Source: Sphingomonas sanxanigenens DSM 19645 = NX02 (GTDB lineage: Bacteria > Pseudomonadota > Alphaproteobacteria > Sphingomonadales > Sphingomonadaceae). From it: a stretch of DNA of 64,000 bases. The stretch lies in assembly GCF_000512205.2 (NCBI RefSeq), contig NZ_CP006644.1:1116001-1180000 (forward strand), read 5' to 3'. Below the pieces are notes generated by a model, which was given only the letters and a program-made list of their open reading frames with translations, did no database searches and was not told the origin of the DNA. This document shows, one piece after another, positions 17,951 through 27,608 of this stretch. Position numbers and translations under genes: made by a program. How positions within the stretch are numbered: the first letter of the stretch is position 1; every line of letters starts with the position of its first letter.

Positions 17951-19063
17951 ATGAGTATCGAAGCTGATTTTTACGAACTGCTCGAAGTCGAGCGTGGCGC
18001 CGACAATGCGAGCATCAAGAGCAGCTATCGCAAGCTGGCGATGCGCTATCACCCGGACAAGAATCCGGGCTGCAAGGATAGCGAGGCGAAATTCAAGGCG
18101 ATCAGCGAAGCCTATGATTGCCTGAAGGATCCGCAGAAGCGCGCCGCCTATGACCGGTTCGGCAAGGCGGCGTTCCAGAACGGCGGCGGCGGTGGCGGCG
18201 GTCACCAGGATTTTTCGGGCTTCGCCGATATCTTCGAGAATATCTTCGGCGAGTTTTCCGGCCGCGGGCAGCGCCAGGCGCGCCGCGGTGCCGATCTCCG
18301 CTACGATATGGAGATCCGGCTGGAGGACGCGTTCCACGGCAAGAAGACCGAGATCACCATCGACGTCTCCGCGGCGTGCGAGACGTGCGACGGAACCGGT
18401 GCCAAGCCCGGCACCGGCGCCAAGACCTGCGGCACCTGCGCCGGCCACGGCAAGGTGCGCGCGCAGCAGGGCTTCTTCGTCGTCGAGCGGACCTGCCCGA
18501 GTTGTCACGGCGCCGGCCAGACGATCGCGGATCCGTGCAACGCCTGCCATGGCGAAGGCCGTGTCGATCGCGAGAAGACGCTGGACGTCACCATTCCCCC
18601 CGGCGTCGACGAAGGCACGCGCATCCGCCTGAGCGGCGAGGGTGAGGCGGGCGCGCGTGGCGCGCCACCGGGCGACCTCTACATCTTCATCCATCTCGCG
18701 CGCCATTCGGTGTTCGAGCGCGAAGGCACCGCGCTGTTCGCGCGCGCGCCGATCAGCTTCACCACCGCGGCACTGGGCGGCTCGATCTCGATCCCCGGGC
18801 TCGATGGCGCGACGCACGAGATCCGCATTCCGGCCGGCATCCAGTCCGGCAAGCAGATTCGCCAGCGCGGCGCCGGCATGCCGGTGCTGCAGGGCCGTGG
18901 CCACGGCGACCTGGTGATCCAGATCGACGTCGAGACGCCGACCCGGCTTTCGGCGAAGCAGAAACAGCTTCTCGAGGAATTCCGCGAGACCGAGACGGGT
19001 GACGAATGCCCCAACTCGAAGGGCTTCTTCGCCAAGATCAAGGATATGTGGGATCTGACCTGA
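17951..19063 (+). CDS. dnaJ: Co-chaperone DnaJ (Hsp40)
   Basis: DnaJ delivers substrates to DnaK and stimulates its ATPase. The 370-residue type-A Hsp40 has an N-terminal J domain with HPD in RYHPDKNPG, a Gly-rich linker, four CxxCxGxG-type zinc repeats (CETCDGTG, CGTCAGHG, CPSCHGAG, CNACHGEG) and the C-terminal peptide-binding domain. It lies 109 bases after dnaK, separated by the hairpin. Confidence 0.98.
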   Translation: MSIEADFYELLEVERGADNASIKSSYRKLAMRYHPDKNPGCKDSEAKFKAISEAYDCLKDPQKRAAYDRFGKAAFQNGGGGGGGHQDFSGFADIFENIFGEFSGRGQRQARRGADLRYDMEIRLEDAFHGKKTEITIDVSAACETCDGTGAKPGTGAKTCGTCAGHGKVRAQQGFFVVERTCPSCHGAGQTIADPCNACHGEGRVDREKTLDVTIPPGVDEGTRIRLSGEGEAGARGAPPGDLYIFIHLARHSVFEREGTALFARAPISFTTAALGGSISIPGLDGATHEIRIPAGIQSGKQIRQRGAGMPVLQGRGHGDLVIQIDVETPTRLSAKQKQLLEEFRETETGDECPNSKGFFAKIKDMWDLT

Positions 19064-19160
19064 TCGGACGTCGTTGACGGCTGAGGTTCAATACGGGCGG
19101 CGCGGTACAGACTGCGTCGCCCGAATTGTTTTTGGATTGAGGTGTTTCCGGGCGTCGTTG

Positions 19161-19334
19161 TCCTCCCCGGCGCGCAGCGTCGGGGAGGGGGATCGCCGCC
19201 GGTAGGCGGTGGTGGAGGGGCCGGCGCCGAAGCCTTCTCCTCGAACATTGCATGATCAGATTGCGTCGGCGCCAGCCCCTCCACCACCAGCCTGCGGCTG
19301 GCGGTCCCCCTCCCCGAGCGGAGTTCGGGGAGGA
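19161..19334. repeat. Large nested palindromic element after dnaJ
   Basis: The central stem pairs GGTGGTGGAGGGG and GGCGCCGA (19208-19230) with TCGGCGCC and CCCCTCCACCACC (19266-19288). It is framed by GGGGGATCGCC/GGCGGTCCCCC and by two terminal hairpins, CCTCCCCG...CGGGGAGG (19162-19188) and CTCCCCGA...TCGGGGAG (19310-19332). The 405 bases between dnaJ and the next gene hold this element and little else. It resembles copies at 26769, 31544 and 50767. Confidence 0.8.
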
Positions 19335-19468
19335 AAAGCGACGCTTCTGCCCTAATTCGAGACACCAGTTCCGAAATCCCCGTGACAAGCGCCCCCGAGT
19401 CGGGGCAGCGTGGCGCCAAACCACGCCCCCCGAAACCTGGGGCGCGGCGAAAAAGGGGAGGTATGCCG

Positions 19469-20416
19469 ATGCGTGTCGTCGCGCTGTTATTGCCGCTGAT
19501 GACAGCGGCCTGCGCCGTCAGCCAGGCGCAGGAAATCCCCAATCCCGAGATCCGGTCGGAGGTGCTGACCCCCGAACTCACTCTGCTGTTCGGTGGTGGC
19601 GGCAATATCGCGGTGTCGCACGGCGCCGACGGACTGGTCGTGATCGACGATGATTATGTGCAGATGACGCCCAAGCTGACCGCTGCGCTGGAAAAGTTCG
19701 GCAAGGGCCCGGCGCGCTATGTCGTCAACACCCATTGGCATTTCGACCATAGCGGCGGCAACGCCGCGCTCGGCAAGGGCGGGGCGGTGATCGTCGCGCA
19801 TGACAATGTCCGCAAGCGGCTGGCAAGCGATCAGGTGATTGCGGCGTTCAAGCTCAAATTCCCGCCGTCGACGCCGGAGGCGCTGCCGGTCGTCACCTTC
19901 GCCGACGGCCTCAGCCTGCACCTGAACGGCGACACGCTGACCGCCGTGCATGTCGCCAATGCGCATACCGATGGCGATGTGCTGGTGAAGTGGGAGAAGG
20001 CGAACATCCTTCACACCGGCGACGTGTTCGTCCGCTACGGCCTGCCCTTCATCGACCTGTCGTCGGGCGGCAGCATCAAGGGGATGATCGCCGGCGCCGA
20101 GCGCGCGCTGGCATTGAGCGACGCGCGCACGCGCATCATTCCGGGACATGGGGAGGTCGCGTCGCGCGCCGATCTGGTCGCCTATCGCGACATGCTCGTC
20201 GGCATTCGCGATCGGGTGGCCAACGCGCGTGCCGAAGGGCGGACATTGGCCGAGATCAAGGCAGCGAAACCCGCGGCGGCGTGGGACAAGGACCCCAAGG
20301 CTCATGTTCGCGGCGACGCTTTCGTCGAATTCGTGTTCGCGACCCTCGATGGGCCGGCAGCCGGGCAAGCCACGGCGCAAAAAGGAAAAGGCGAGCTTAT
20401 CCCCGCGCCGGTCTGA
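19469..20416 (+). CDS. Secreted metallo-beta-lactamase-fold hydrolase
   Basis: The 315-residue protein has a signal peptide (MRVVALLLPLMTAACAVSQA) and an MBL fold: THWHFDHSGGN (HxHxDH), a later His in NAHTDGD and PGHGE near the C-terminus, together consistent with a dinuclear zinc site. I chose the second ATG (19469), which has GGGGAGG at 7 bases; an ATG six bases earlier is too close to it. The substrate cannot be told from sequence. The domain is close to that of periplasmic B3-like and hydroxyacylglutathione-hydrolase-like enzymes. Confidence 0.87.
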   Translation: MRVVALLLPLMTAACAVSQAQEIPNPEIRSEVLTPELTLLFGGGGNIAVSHGADGLVVIDDDYVQMTPKLTAALEKFGKGPARYVVNTHWHFDHSGGNAALGKGGAVIVAHDNVRKRLASDQVIAAFKLKFPPSTPEALPVVTFADGLSLHLNGDTLTAVHVANAHTDGDVLVKWEKANILHTGDVFVRYGLPFIDLSSGGSIKGMIAGAERALALSDARTRIIPGHGEVASRADLVAYRDMLVGIRDRVANARAEGRTLAEIKAAKPAAAWDKDPKAHVRGDAFVEFVFATLDGPAAGQATAQKGKGELIPAPV

Positions 20417-20445
20417 GCCGGCAGGCGGGGATGCTCAGGCATCGG

Positions 20446-20532
20446 TCAGACGAACGCGAGAACCGCGCTGACGACGAGAAGCTGGCTGGCGAACGCGAGC
20501 GCAAGGCTCGACGCCGTTTCGAACGTCTTCAT
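20446..20532 (-). CDS. Membrane microprotein (28 aa)
   Basis: A 28-residue frame reads MKTFETASSLALAFASQLLV and ends VSAVLAFV, almost entirely one hydrophobic helix. GGAG lies 7 bases before the ATG (TGGAGTAAAGAC then ATG), which supports real translation. It is isolated, tail-to-tail with the MBL gene. Too short for ordinary gene finders. No family recognised. Confidence 0.6.
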   Translation of the reverse strand: MKTFETASSLALAFASQLLVVSAVLAFV

Positions 20533-20820
20533 GTCTTTACTCCACAGAACCTTGTGCCCGACATCGCCATAGGGCGACCGGGGCCATCTTCGGTTTTGAT
20601 CAAGGCCAGGATTCGCGGATCAGATCGACCGAGGTGGTCCGATCCTGGTCACGGGTTGCACCCGCATCGCACCGGAAGCGGTGCAAGGGCGTAACTAATA
20701 TTATTTCACGTCGGCGCAATTTTAAAACAGGCGATATTGAGTGCATCAGATGCAATCTACGGATGCGTCACGCTGATGGCGTCATGCAATTGTCACACCC
20801 GGCACTGTGGCGCGGACGGA

Positions 20821-21435
20821 TCAGGTGAGCGGGATCATCACCTGGCTGGCATAGCCCGGTCGCTGCGTCAGCCGTTCATACCAGGCGGTCACTGCCGGCA
20901 GGGCGGGGCGATCGATGGCGAGGGTGAACCATGTGTAGGCGTAGACGCCCATCGGGATGTCCCCCAGGCCGAAGTTGTCGCCAGACAGCCAGGGGGAACG
21001 CTGTAGCGCGCGCTCGACGATCGCCATCTGGGCGGCCGAGGCCGCCGCCGACGCGGCGATCGCTTGCAGATCGCGCGTCTCCGGCGGGCGGCGGACAAGG
21101 TTGATGAAGCAATCGCGCTGCGCTTCGGCATAGCCGAACTGCCAGTCCATCCATTTGTCGCCCACCGCGCGCGCCGCGGCGTCGTCGGGCCACAGCGCCG
21201 TGCCCGCGGCATAGCGCGCGGCGAGGTAGCGCAGGATCGCGTTCGATTCCCACAGCACCAGCCCGTCATCCTCGATCGTGGGGATCAGCGCGTTGGGGTT
21301 GAGCGCCAGATAGGCATCGCTCATCCCGAACTGGCCGCCCACATCGTGGCGGACGTGCGGCATGCCGATTTCCTGGGCGAGCCACGCGACCTTCTTCACA
21401 TTGTGCGAGTTCAGCCGGCCCCAGATCGTCAGCAT
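20821..21435 (-). CDS. Glutathione S-transferase family protein
   Basis: The 204-residue protein shows the GST layout: an N-terminal thioredoxin-like domain (LTIWGRLNSHNVKKVAWLAQEIG, NPNALIPTIEDDGLVLWESNAILRYLAARY, with the conserved cis-Pro and ES motif binding glutathione) and an all-helical C-terminal domain (SGDNFGLGDIPMGVYAYTW). The SN pair in LNSHNVKK suggests a beta-like or Ser-type active site. It lies 9 bases after the IMPase-family gene in the argJ operon. Confidence 0.92.
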   Translation of the reverse strand: MLTIWGRLNSHNVKKVAWLAQEIGMPHVRHDVGGQFGMSDAYLALNPNALIPTIEDDGLVLWESNAILRYLAARYAAGTALWPDDAAARAVGDKWMDWQFGYAEAQRDCFINLVRRPPETRDLQAIAASAAASAAQMAIVERALQRSPWLSGDNFGLGDIPMGVYAYTWFTLAIDRPALPAVTAWYERLTQRPGYASQVMIPLT

Positions 21436-21444
21436 CGTCTATCC

Positions 21445-22239
21445 TCAGCCGAACAGGATGGCGGCGGCACGGTCCCACAAGTCGGGCGAGGCGGCGGCGA
21501 GCAGGCCGGTGCGGTCCTCCCCCAGCCGGTAGGGGCTGCCGTCGAAGCGCGCGAGGCGTCCGCCCGCTTCGGTGAGGAACAGTGCGCCCGGCGCATGATC
21601 CCAGGGCTGCGCGCGCCAGAACATCGCGACGTCGTTTTCGCCCAGCACCAGCCGCGGATATTGCTCGCCCGCGCACAGCGGCGGCGCGGCTTCGGTGATG
21701 CGGCCGGGCAGCCGCTCGATGATCCGCTCGCGCATGCCCGCGGGCAGGAAACGCGTGGTGATCGCGGCGACGGGCAACGCCGCGCCGGTGCCGCGCGCGT
21801 GGACGCGTTCGCCATCGACGAAGGCGCCGGCGCCCAGCGCCGCATGCACCATTCGACCGGTGATCGGATCGAGGATCCAGCCGCCCTCGATCGTGCCTTC
21901 CACTGCCAGTGCGACCATGATCGCGAAGGGCGGGCGCCCCGCGGCGTAATTGCCGGTGCCGTCGATCGGATCGACGATCCACACCGCGCCTTTCTCGATC
22001 CCCGCGACCACCGTCGGGTCGGCGGCCACCGCCTCTTCGCCGACCACACGGGTCGACGGATCGATCGCCAGCAGCCCTTCGGTCAGCCTTTTCTCCGAAA
22101 GCTTGTCGGCGGCGGTGACATAATCATCCTCCGCTTTCTCCTCGATCTGGTCCGCGGCAAGGCTGCGGAACATCGGCATGACGACTTCGGCGGAAACCGC
22201 GCGCATCAGCGCGTCGACCTGGGCGTTCAGGGGGTGCAT
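21445..22239 (-). CDS. Inositol monophosphatase-family phosphatase (HisN/SuhB-like)
   Basis: The 264-residue protein has the metal-dependent phosphatase motifs VVGEEAV, WIVDPIDGTGNYAAG (the DPIDGT loop) and WDHAPGALFLTEAGGRL. The start chosen lies 1 base past the argJ stop with GGAG 5 bases upstream; a longer frame would overlap argJ. In alphaproteobacteria such proteins are often histidinol-phosphatases (HisN) or suppressor-type SuhB. Which one applies here is not decidable from the motifs. Confidence 0.88.
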   Translation of the reverse strand: MHPLNAQVDALMRAVSAEVVMPMFRSLAADQIEEKAEDDYVTAADKLSEKRLTEGLLAIDPSTRVVGEEAVAADPTVVAGIEKGAVWIVDPIDGTGNYAAGRPPFAIMVALAVEGTIEGGWILDPITGRMVHAALGAGAFVDGERVHARGTGAALPVAAITTRFLPAGMRERIIERLPGRITEAAPPLCAGEQYPRLVLGENDVAMFWRAQPWDHAPGALFLTEAGGRLARFDGSPYRLGEDRTGLLAAASPDLWDRAAAILFG

Positions 22240-22240
22240 C

Positions 22241-23467
22241 TCAGCTCCGATAATCGGCGTTGATCGAAATATAGCCATGGGTCAGGTCGCAGGTCCAAAC
22301 CGTCGCGCGGCCTTCGCCCAGACCGAGGTCGACGCCGATCTCGATCTCCTTGCCCTTCAGGTGCGCGGCGACCGGCGCCTCGTCATAGCCCGCCAGCGCC
22401 AGCCCATCGCGGGCGACCTGGGTCGCGCCGAAGCGGATCGCCAGCCTGTCGCGCTCGGCGGGTTCGCCGGCCTTGCCGACCGCCATGACGACGCGGCCCC
22501 AATTGGCGTCCTCTCCCGCGATCGCGGTCTTCACCAGCGGCGAATTGGCGATGCTCATCGCGATGCGATGCGCGCTGCGATCGGATTCGGCACCCTCCAC
22601 GTCGATACGGATGAACTTGGTCGCGCCCTCGCCGTCGCGCACGACGAGGTGGGCGAGCTGCAGGCACAGGTCGGACAGCGCCGAATGAAACGCATCCGCG
22701 CCGGCATCGTCCATGCTCGCCAGCGGCTCGTTGCCCGCGGTACCGGTCGCGAATGCCAGCACGGTGTCGCTGGTCGAGGTGTCGCTGTCGACGGTGATGC
22801 TCGAGAAGCTGCGGCGGTTGGCCGCCGACAGCATCTGCTGCAGCAGTTCGGGGGCGACCGCCGCGTCGGTGAAGACGAAGCCGAGCATCGTCGCCATATC
22901 CGGCGCGACCATGCCCGATCCCTTGATGATGCCGACGAGCGACACGGTCTTGCCGCCCACCACCGCATGCGTCACCGCCGCCTTCGCGAAGGTGTCGGTG
23001 GTCATGATCGTCGCGGCGGCGGCTTCCCAGTCGCAGGGCTCGGCGGCAAAGGCGGCGTCGAGGCCGGCTTCGGCCTTGTCGATCGGCAGCGGCACGCCGA
23101 TCACCCCGGTCGAGGCGACGAAAACGTCCGACGGATCGCAGCCGAGATGCTGCGCGGTGCGCGCGGCGATCGCTTCCACCGCGGCGCGGCCGCGATTGCC
23201 GGTGAAGGCGTTGGAATTGCCGGCGTTGACCACCAGCGCGCGTGCCTTCCCCAGGGTCAGCGCCGCGCGGCACCATTCCACCTCGGGGGAGGGGCAGCGG
23301 CTCTGCGTCAGCACGCCGGCGACGGCGGTGCCCTCCGCCAGCTCGGCATAGGTCAGGTCGCAGCGATCCCACGCCTTGTAGCGTGCACGCGCGACGCGCA
23401 GCGCAACGCCATCGATCGGCGGCAGTTCGGGAAAGCTGGCGGGCGCGAGCGGGGATCGGTCGGTCAT
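22241..23467 (-). CDS. argJ: ArgJ, bifunctional ornithine acetyltransferase / N-acetylglutamate synthase
   Basis: ArgJ recycles the acetyl group in arginine biosynthesis by moving it from N-acetylornithine to glutamate. The 408-residue precursor self-cleaves before a threonine; the motif KGSGMVAPDMATMLGFVFTDA contains that ATML site. Other family segments are GVLTQSRCPSPEVEW and VNAGNSNAFTG. GAGGAG lies 3 bases before the chosen ATG. The IMPase-family and GST genes follow in the same direction with 1- and 9-base gaps. Confidence 0.96.
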   Translation of the reverse strand: MTDRSPLAPASFPELPPIDGVALRVARARYKAWDRCDLTYAELAEGTAVAGVLTQSRCPSPEVEWCRAALTLGKARALVVNAGNSNAFTGNRGRAAVEAIAARTAQHLGCDPSDVFVASTGVIGVPLPIDKAEAGLDAAFAAEPCDWEAAAATIMTTDTFAKAAVTHAVVGGKTVSLVGIIKGSGMVAPDMATMLGFVFTDAAVAPELLQQMLSAANRRSFSSITVDSDTSTSDTVLAFATGTAGNEPLASMDDAGADAFHSALSDLCLQLAHLVVRDGEGATKFIRIDVEGAESDRSAHRIAMSIANSPLVKTAIAGEDANWGRVVMAVGKAGEPAERDRLAIRFGATQVARDGLALAGYDEAPVAAHLKGKEIEIGVDLGLGEGRATVWTCDLTHGYISINADYRS

Positions 23468-23608
23468 GCGCTCCTCTTCGTCGGGGTCGAGGCGGGCTAT
23501 AGGGGGGATGTGCGCAGGATGGAACATGGTGCGGTGGCCTGCCCGTTTTGACTAGCCGAACCGTTGCACAGCACTTATGTGGCGGAACGAAACCATGCGG
23601 GATCGACG

Positions 23609-23887
23609 TTGGAACTGCTGCTCTTCCTTTCTGCGCTGCTCGCCGGGCTGACCGGCGCGCTGACCGGCGACCGCCGGCTCGAAGTGGTGCAGGTCGAGCA
23701 GTCCGCCGTTGCCGTTGCCGGCACCGTGGCCCAGACCGTCGCCGCGCGCGCGGTTATGGTGCGTGGTGCGATCCCCCAGCCGCGCAGCCCGTTCGCAATC
23801 GCGCGCGCGGCACGCCTGTGGTTCGCCGACGCCGCGCCTGCGCGCGCGTTCGCGCTCGACCTGCTGAGCGTTCGCCGGCGGGAATAA
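23609..23887 (+). CDS. Conserved-looking hypothetical protein upstream of secA
   Basis: The frame encodes a hydrophobic N-terminal segment (LELLLFLSALLAGLTGALTG) and an Ala/Arg-rich remainder (about 92 residues) ending RRRE. I recall similarly built short proteins (hydrophobic start, Ala-rich middle, RRRE-like end) in sphingomonads, which I cannot verify here. Start is uncertain: TTG 23609 places the hydrophobic segment at the N-terminus; GTG 23579 and TTG 23564 are alternatives. Function unknown. It is likely membrane-anchored or exported. Confidence 0.55.
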   Translation: MELLLFLSALLAGLTGALTGDRRLEVVQVEQSAVAVAGTVAQTVAARAVMVRGAIPQPRSPFAIARAARLWFADAAPARAFALDLLSVRRRE

Positions 23888-24002
23888 GCACGCCACGCGC
23901 CCGCACGCCGACAGCGGCGATGCGGCTTGATTTCATGAACAGGGATGCGCCGTGGCGGTATGGCCGCGCGGCGTTCAGGCCAAGACAAACAGGATAAGCA
24001 GC

Positions 24003-26756
24003 ATGTTCGGTGGCATGGCCAAGGCCATTTTCGGATCGTCCAACGATCGTTACGTCAAGTCGCTCGGCAAGATCGTCAACCAGATCGGTTCGTTCGAACC
24101 GTCGCTGGAGGCGATGTCCGACGAGGAGCTGAGCGGGCAGACGCAGCGCTTCCGCGACCGGCTGGAAGCCGGCGAGGAGCTCGACGATCTGCTGCCGGAA
24201 GCCTTCGCCACCGTTCGCGAAGCCTCGCGCCGCGTGCTCGGCCAGCGCCATTATGACGTCCAGCTCATCGGCGGCATCGTCATCCACCGCGGCGAGATCG
24301 CCGAGATGCGCACCGGCGAGGGCAAGACGCTGATGGCGACGCTCGCCTGCTATCTCAACGCGCTGCCGGGCACCGGCGTCCACGTCGTCACCGTCAACGA
24401 CTATCTCGCCCGGCGTGACGCCGAATGGATGGGCCAGGTCTATAATTTCCTGGGGCTCACCGTCGGCGTGATCGTGCCCAACCTGCAGGAAGACCAGCGC
24501 CGCGCCGCCTATGCCGCGGACATCACCTACGGCACGAACAACGAGTTCGGCTTCGACTATCTGCGCGACAACATGAAATATGATCGCGAGCAGATGGTCC
24601 ACCGGCCGTTCAACTTCGCGATCGTCGACGAGGTCGATTCGATCCTGATCGACGAGGCGCGCACGCCGCTGATCATCTCCGGCCCCACCGACGACAAGTC
24701 CGAGCTCTATATGCGCATGGACGTGATCGTGAAGCAGCTCGTGCCCGATGATTATGAGGTCGACGAGAAGCAGCGCTCGATCATCCTCACCGAGGACGGC
24801 ACCGAGAAGACCGAGCGGATGCTGGAGGCGGCGGGGCTGCTGCAGGGCAGCAACCTCTACGATTATGAGAATACGCAGGTCGTCCACCACCTGAACCAGG
24901 CGCTGCGCGCGATCGCGATCTTCAAGCGCGACACCGACTATATCGTGAAGGACGGCAAGGTCGTCATCATCGACGAGTTCACCGGCCGCATGATGGACGG
25001 CCGGCGCTGGTCGGACGGTCTGCACCAGGCGGTGGAGGCCAAGGAGGGCGTGCAGATCGAGCCCGAGAACCAGACGCTCGCCTCGATCACCTTCCAGAAT
25101 TATTTCCGCATGTATCCCAAGCTTTCGGGCATGACCGGCACCGCCGCGACCGAGGCGCAGGAATTCTACGACATCTACAAGATGAACGTGGTGACGATCC
25201 CCACCAACGTGCCGGTGCAGCGGATCGACCAGGAAGACGAGTTCTACAAGAACACGCTCGACAAGTTCGGCGCGATCGCCAAGGCGATCAAGGCGCAGGC
25301 AGACAAGGGCCAGCCGGTGCTGGTCGGCACCGTCTCGATCGAGAAGTCCGAGCTGCTGTCGGACTTCCTCACCAAGATCGGCACCAAGCATAATGTGCTC
25401 AACGCGCGCTTCCACGAGAGCGAGGCGCATATCGTGGCGCAGGCCGGCCGGGCCGGCGCGGTGACGATCGCCACCAACATGGCGGGCCGCGGCACCGACA
25501 TCCAGCTCGGCGGCAACCTCGAATTCCGCGTGGAAGACGAGCTGCGCGACATGCCGGAAGGGCCGGAGCGCGACGCGGCGATCGAGCGCATCCGCGCCGA
25601 GATCGCGGTCGAGAAGCAGCAGGTGCTGGAAGCCGGCGGCCTGTTCGTGCTCGGCACGGAGCGGCACGAGAGCCGCCGCATCGACAACCAGCTCCGCGGC
25701 CGTTCGGGCCGTCAGGGCGATCCGGGCCTCAGCCGCTTCTACCTCTGCCTCGAGGACGATCTGCTGCGCATCTTCGGGCCGGACACGTTGTTCGCCAAGA
25801 TGATGAACAGCAACCTCGCCGATGGCGAGGCGATCGGTTCGCGCTGGCTGTCGAAGGCGATCGAGACCGCGCAGAAGAAGGTCGAGGCGCGCAATTACGA
25901 GCAGCGCAAGCAGGTCGTCGAATATGACGACGTGATGAACGACCAGCGCAAGGTGATCTACGAGCAGCGCAACGACATCATGGACGCGGACAGCGTCGAC
26001 GACATCGTCGTCGACATGCGCGCCGAGACGGTCAACGCGATGGTCGCCGATTCCTGCCCGCCCAACACCTATCCCGAGCAGTGGGATGTCGCGGCGCTGA
26101 AGGCGCGCGTGCAGGACGTGCTGGGGCTGGAGCCCGATATCGACGCGTGGCTGAACGAGGATCAGGTCGATCCCGAGATGCTCGAAGAGCGCATCCAGGC
26201 CGCCGCCGACGCCGCGATCGCGGCGAAGGCCGCCGAACTGCCGGGCGACACCTGGAACCGCGTGCAGAAGAGCATCATGATCCAGAACCTGGATCATCAC
26301 TGGAAGGAGCATCTGGCGACGCTCGACGCGCTGCGCGCGGTGATCCACCTGCGTGCCTATGCGCAGAAGACGCCGATCAACGAGTATAAGCAGGAAGCCT
26401 TCGCGCTGTTCCAGCGCATGCTCGACGCGATCCGCGAGGATGTGACGAAGACGCTGGCGCACGCCGAATTCATGATGTCGCCGCAGGACATGCCGGATTT
26501 CCCCGAACTGCCGCGCATGCCGGACATCTTCACGACGCACATCGACCCGCTGACCGGCGAGGACGACTCCAACGATATCGACGCCGGCTATGGCCTGGTG
26601 ACGACGCGCCTGGCGCCGATGCAATATATTGCACCGGCCGACGATGCCGAAACGCTGGGCGGCGACCCCGCCGAATGGGAAGGCCGGGTCAGCCGCAACG
26701 CGCCGTGCCCGTGCGGCTCCGGCAACAAGTACAAGCACTGCCACGGGGCGCTGTAA
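24003..26756 (+). CDS. secA: SecA, preprotein translocase ATPase
   Basis: SecA drives unfolded preproteins through SecYEG. The 917-residue protein has Walker [11 protein letters not shown], the DEAD-like [15 protein letters not shown], the PPXD, the second nucleotide fold ([25 protein letters not shown]), and the helical scaffold and wing domains. The C-terminal zinc-binding tail is [19 protein letters not shown], the CxCx8CH SecB/lipid-binding motif. The start giving [11 protein letters not shown] is the usual one; a longer frame upstream lacks family similarity. Confidence 0.99.
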   Translation: MFGGMAKAIFGSSNDRYVKSLGKIVNQIGSFEPSLEAMSDEELSGQTQRFRDRLEAGEELDDLLPEAFATVREASRRVLGQRHYDVQLIGGIVIHRGEIAEMRTGEGKTLMATLACYLNALPGTGVHVVTVNDYLARRDAEWMGQVYNFLGLTVGVIVPNLQEDQRRAAYAADITYGTNNEFGFDYLRDNMKYDREQMVHRPFNFAIVDEVDSILIDEARTPLIISGPTDDKSELYMRMDVIVKQLVPDDYEVDEKQRSIILTEDGTEKTERMLEAAGLLQGSNLYDYENTQVVHHLNQALRAIAIFKRDTDYIVKDGKVVIIDEFTGRMMDGRRWSDGLHQAVEAKEGVQIEPENQTLASITFQNYFRMYPKLSGMTGTAATEAQEFYDIYKMNVVTIPTNVPVQRIDQEDEFYKNTLDKFGAIAKAIKAQADKGQPVLVGTVSIEKSELLSDFLTKIGTKHNVLNARFHESEAHIVAQAGRAGAVTIATNMAGRGTDIQLGGNLEFRVEDELRDMPEGPERDAAIERIRAEIAVEKQQVLEAGGLFVLGTERHESRRIDNQLRGRSGRQGDPGLSRFYLCLEDDLLRIFGPDTLFAKMMNSNLADGEAIGSRWLSKAIETAQKKVEARNYEQRKQVVEYDDVMNDQRKVIYEQRNDIMDADSVDDIVVDMRAETVNAMVADSCPPNTYPEQWDVAALKARVQDVLGLEPDIDAWLNEDQVDPEMLEERIQAAADAAIAAKAAELPGDTWNRVQKSIMIQNLDHHWKEHLATLDALRAVIHLRAYAQKTPINEYKQEAFALFQRMLDAIREDVTKTLAHAEFMMSPQDMPDFPELPRMPDIFTTHIDPLTGEDDSNDIDAGYGLVTTRLAPMQYIAPADDAETLGGDPAEWEGRVSRNAPCPCGSGNKYKHCHGAL

Positions 26757-26768
26757 GCGCCGCCTTTC

Positions 26769-26799
26769 TCCTCCCCGGTGCCGCGCGCGCCGGGGAGGA
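26769..26799. repeat. Palindrome at the secA 3' end (CCTCCCCG family)
   Basis: TCCTCCCCGG pairs perfectly with CCGGGGAGGA (10 bp) across an 11-base GC-rich loop. It lies just beyond the secA stop and resembles the hairpins at 19162, 31544 and 50767. A terminator or 3' stabiliser role is likely. Confidence 0.7.
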
Positions 26800-26843
26800 T
26801 ATCGCGGCGCCGGCGCCTCTCGCCTTCTGGATCGTTGCTCTAT

Positions 26844-26857
26844 ATATCCCCGGATAT
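26844..26857. promoter_or_regulatory. Palindrome at the modA start
   Basis: ATATCC-CC-GGATAT overlaps the first bases of modA. It may be an operator or a structure hiding the start. It does not match the full ModE/MopA box (ATCGNTATATA-type half-sites) well, although ATCGTT...TATATA lies just upstream. Confidence 0.3.
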
Positions 26858-27608
26858 GATCCGGAACCTGCTCCTGCTGTTCATGCTCTGCCTCTCCGGC
26901 TGCGGAGCGGAGCCGCCAAGGGCGCCCGTCGTGCTCGCGGCGGCGAGCCTGCAGGAGGCGCTGACCGAGGCGGCGGATGCCTGGGCGGCACAAGGGCATC
27001 CGAGGCCGGTGCTGAGCTTCGCAGCCTCGTCGGCGCTCGCCCGCCAGATCGAGGGTGGCGCGCCTGCGGACCTGTTCCTGTCCGCCGATGAGGAATGGAT
27101 GGATGCGCTTGGCGCGAAGGGGCTGATCGATCCGGCCTCCCGCGCATCCTTCCTCGGCAACCGGCTGGTGCTGATCGCGCCCGCGGCGGCGAGAACCGCG
27201 CTCGCGGTCGGGCCCGGCATGGCGATCGGCGCTGCGCTGGGGGACGGGCGGCTGGCGATCGCCGATCCTGCCGGGGTGCCGGCGGGCCGCTATGCCAAGG
27301 CGGCGCTGACCGCCCTCGGCGTGTGGCGGCAAGTGGCGGAGCGGATTGCCGCCGCCGAGAATGTCCGCGCGGCGCTGGCGCTGGTCGAACGCGGCGAGGC
27401 GCCGCTGGGCATCGTCTATGAAACGGATGCGGCGGCCTCGAAGACGGTCCGCGTGGTCGGTGTCTTCCCGGCATCGAGCTACCCCCCGATCACCTACCCG
27501 ATTGCCCGGCTGAACACCGCATCCGCACCCGATGCGGACGCGTTTCGCGCCTATCTGATCGGTCCGGCGCTGCCGATCTTCCGCGCGCACGGATTTACCG
27601 CGCCTTGA
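26856..27608 (+). CDS. modA: ModA, molybdate-binding lipoprotein
   Basis: ModA captures molybdate (or tungstate) for the ModBC importer. The 250-residue protein has a lipoprotein signal (LLLLFMLCLSGC) and the ligand-binding fold with VLAAASLQEAL, FAASSALARQIEGGAPADLFLSADEEWM and GIVYETDAAA. The lipid anchor is unusual compared with soluble E. coli ModA but common in some lineages. It overlaps modB by 1 base (TGATG). Confidence 0.93.
   Translation: MIRNLLLLFMLCLSGCGAEPPRAPVVLAAASLQEALTEAADAWAAQGHPRPVLSFAASSALARQIEGGAPADLFLSADEEWMDALGAKGLIDPASRASFLGNRLVLIAPAAARTALAVGPGMAIGAALGDGRLAIADPAGVPAGRYAKAALTALGVWRQVAERIAAAENVRAALALVERGEAPLGIVYETDAAASKTVRVVGVFPASSYPPITYPIARLNTASAPDADAFRAYLIGPALPIFRAHGFTAP

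Noticed and set aside
26832-26856. ModE-type operator or Moco riboswitch upstream of modA
   Set aside because: Only fragments (ATCGTT, TATATA) resemble a ModE half-site and there is too little space for a Moco riboswitch between secA and modA.
23754-27590. Very long minus-strand open frame (over 1200 codons) opposite secA and modA
   Set aside because: It runs exactly antisense to secA and modA. Its product is His/Arg/Asp-rich without domains. Long antisense frames are expected in GC-rich genes.
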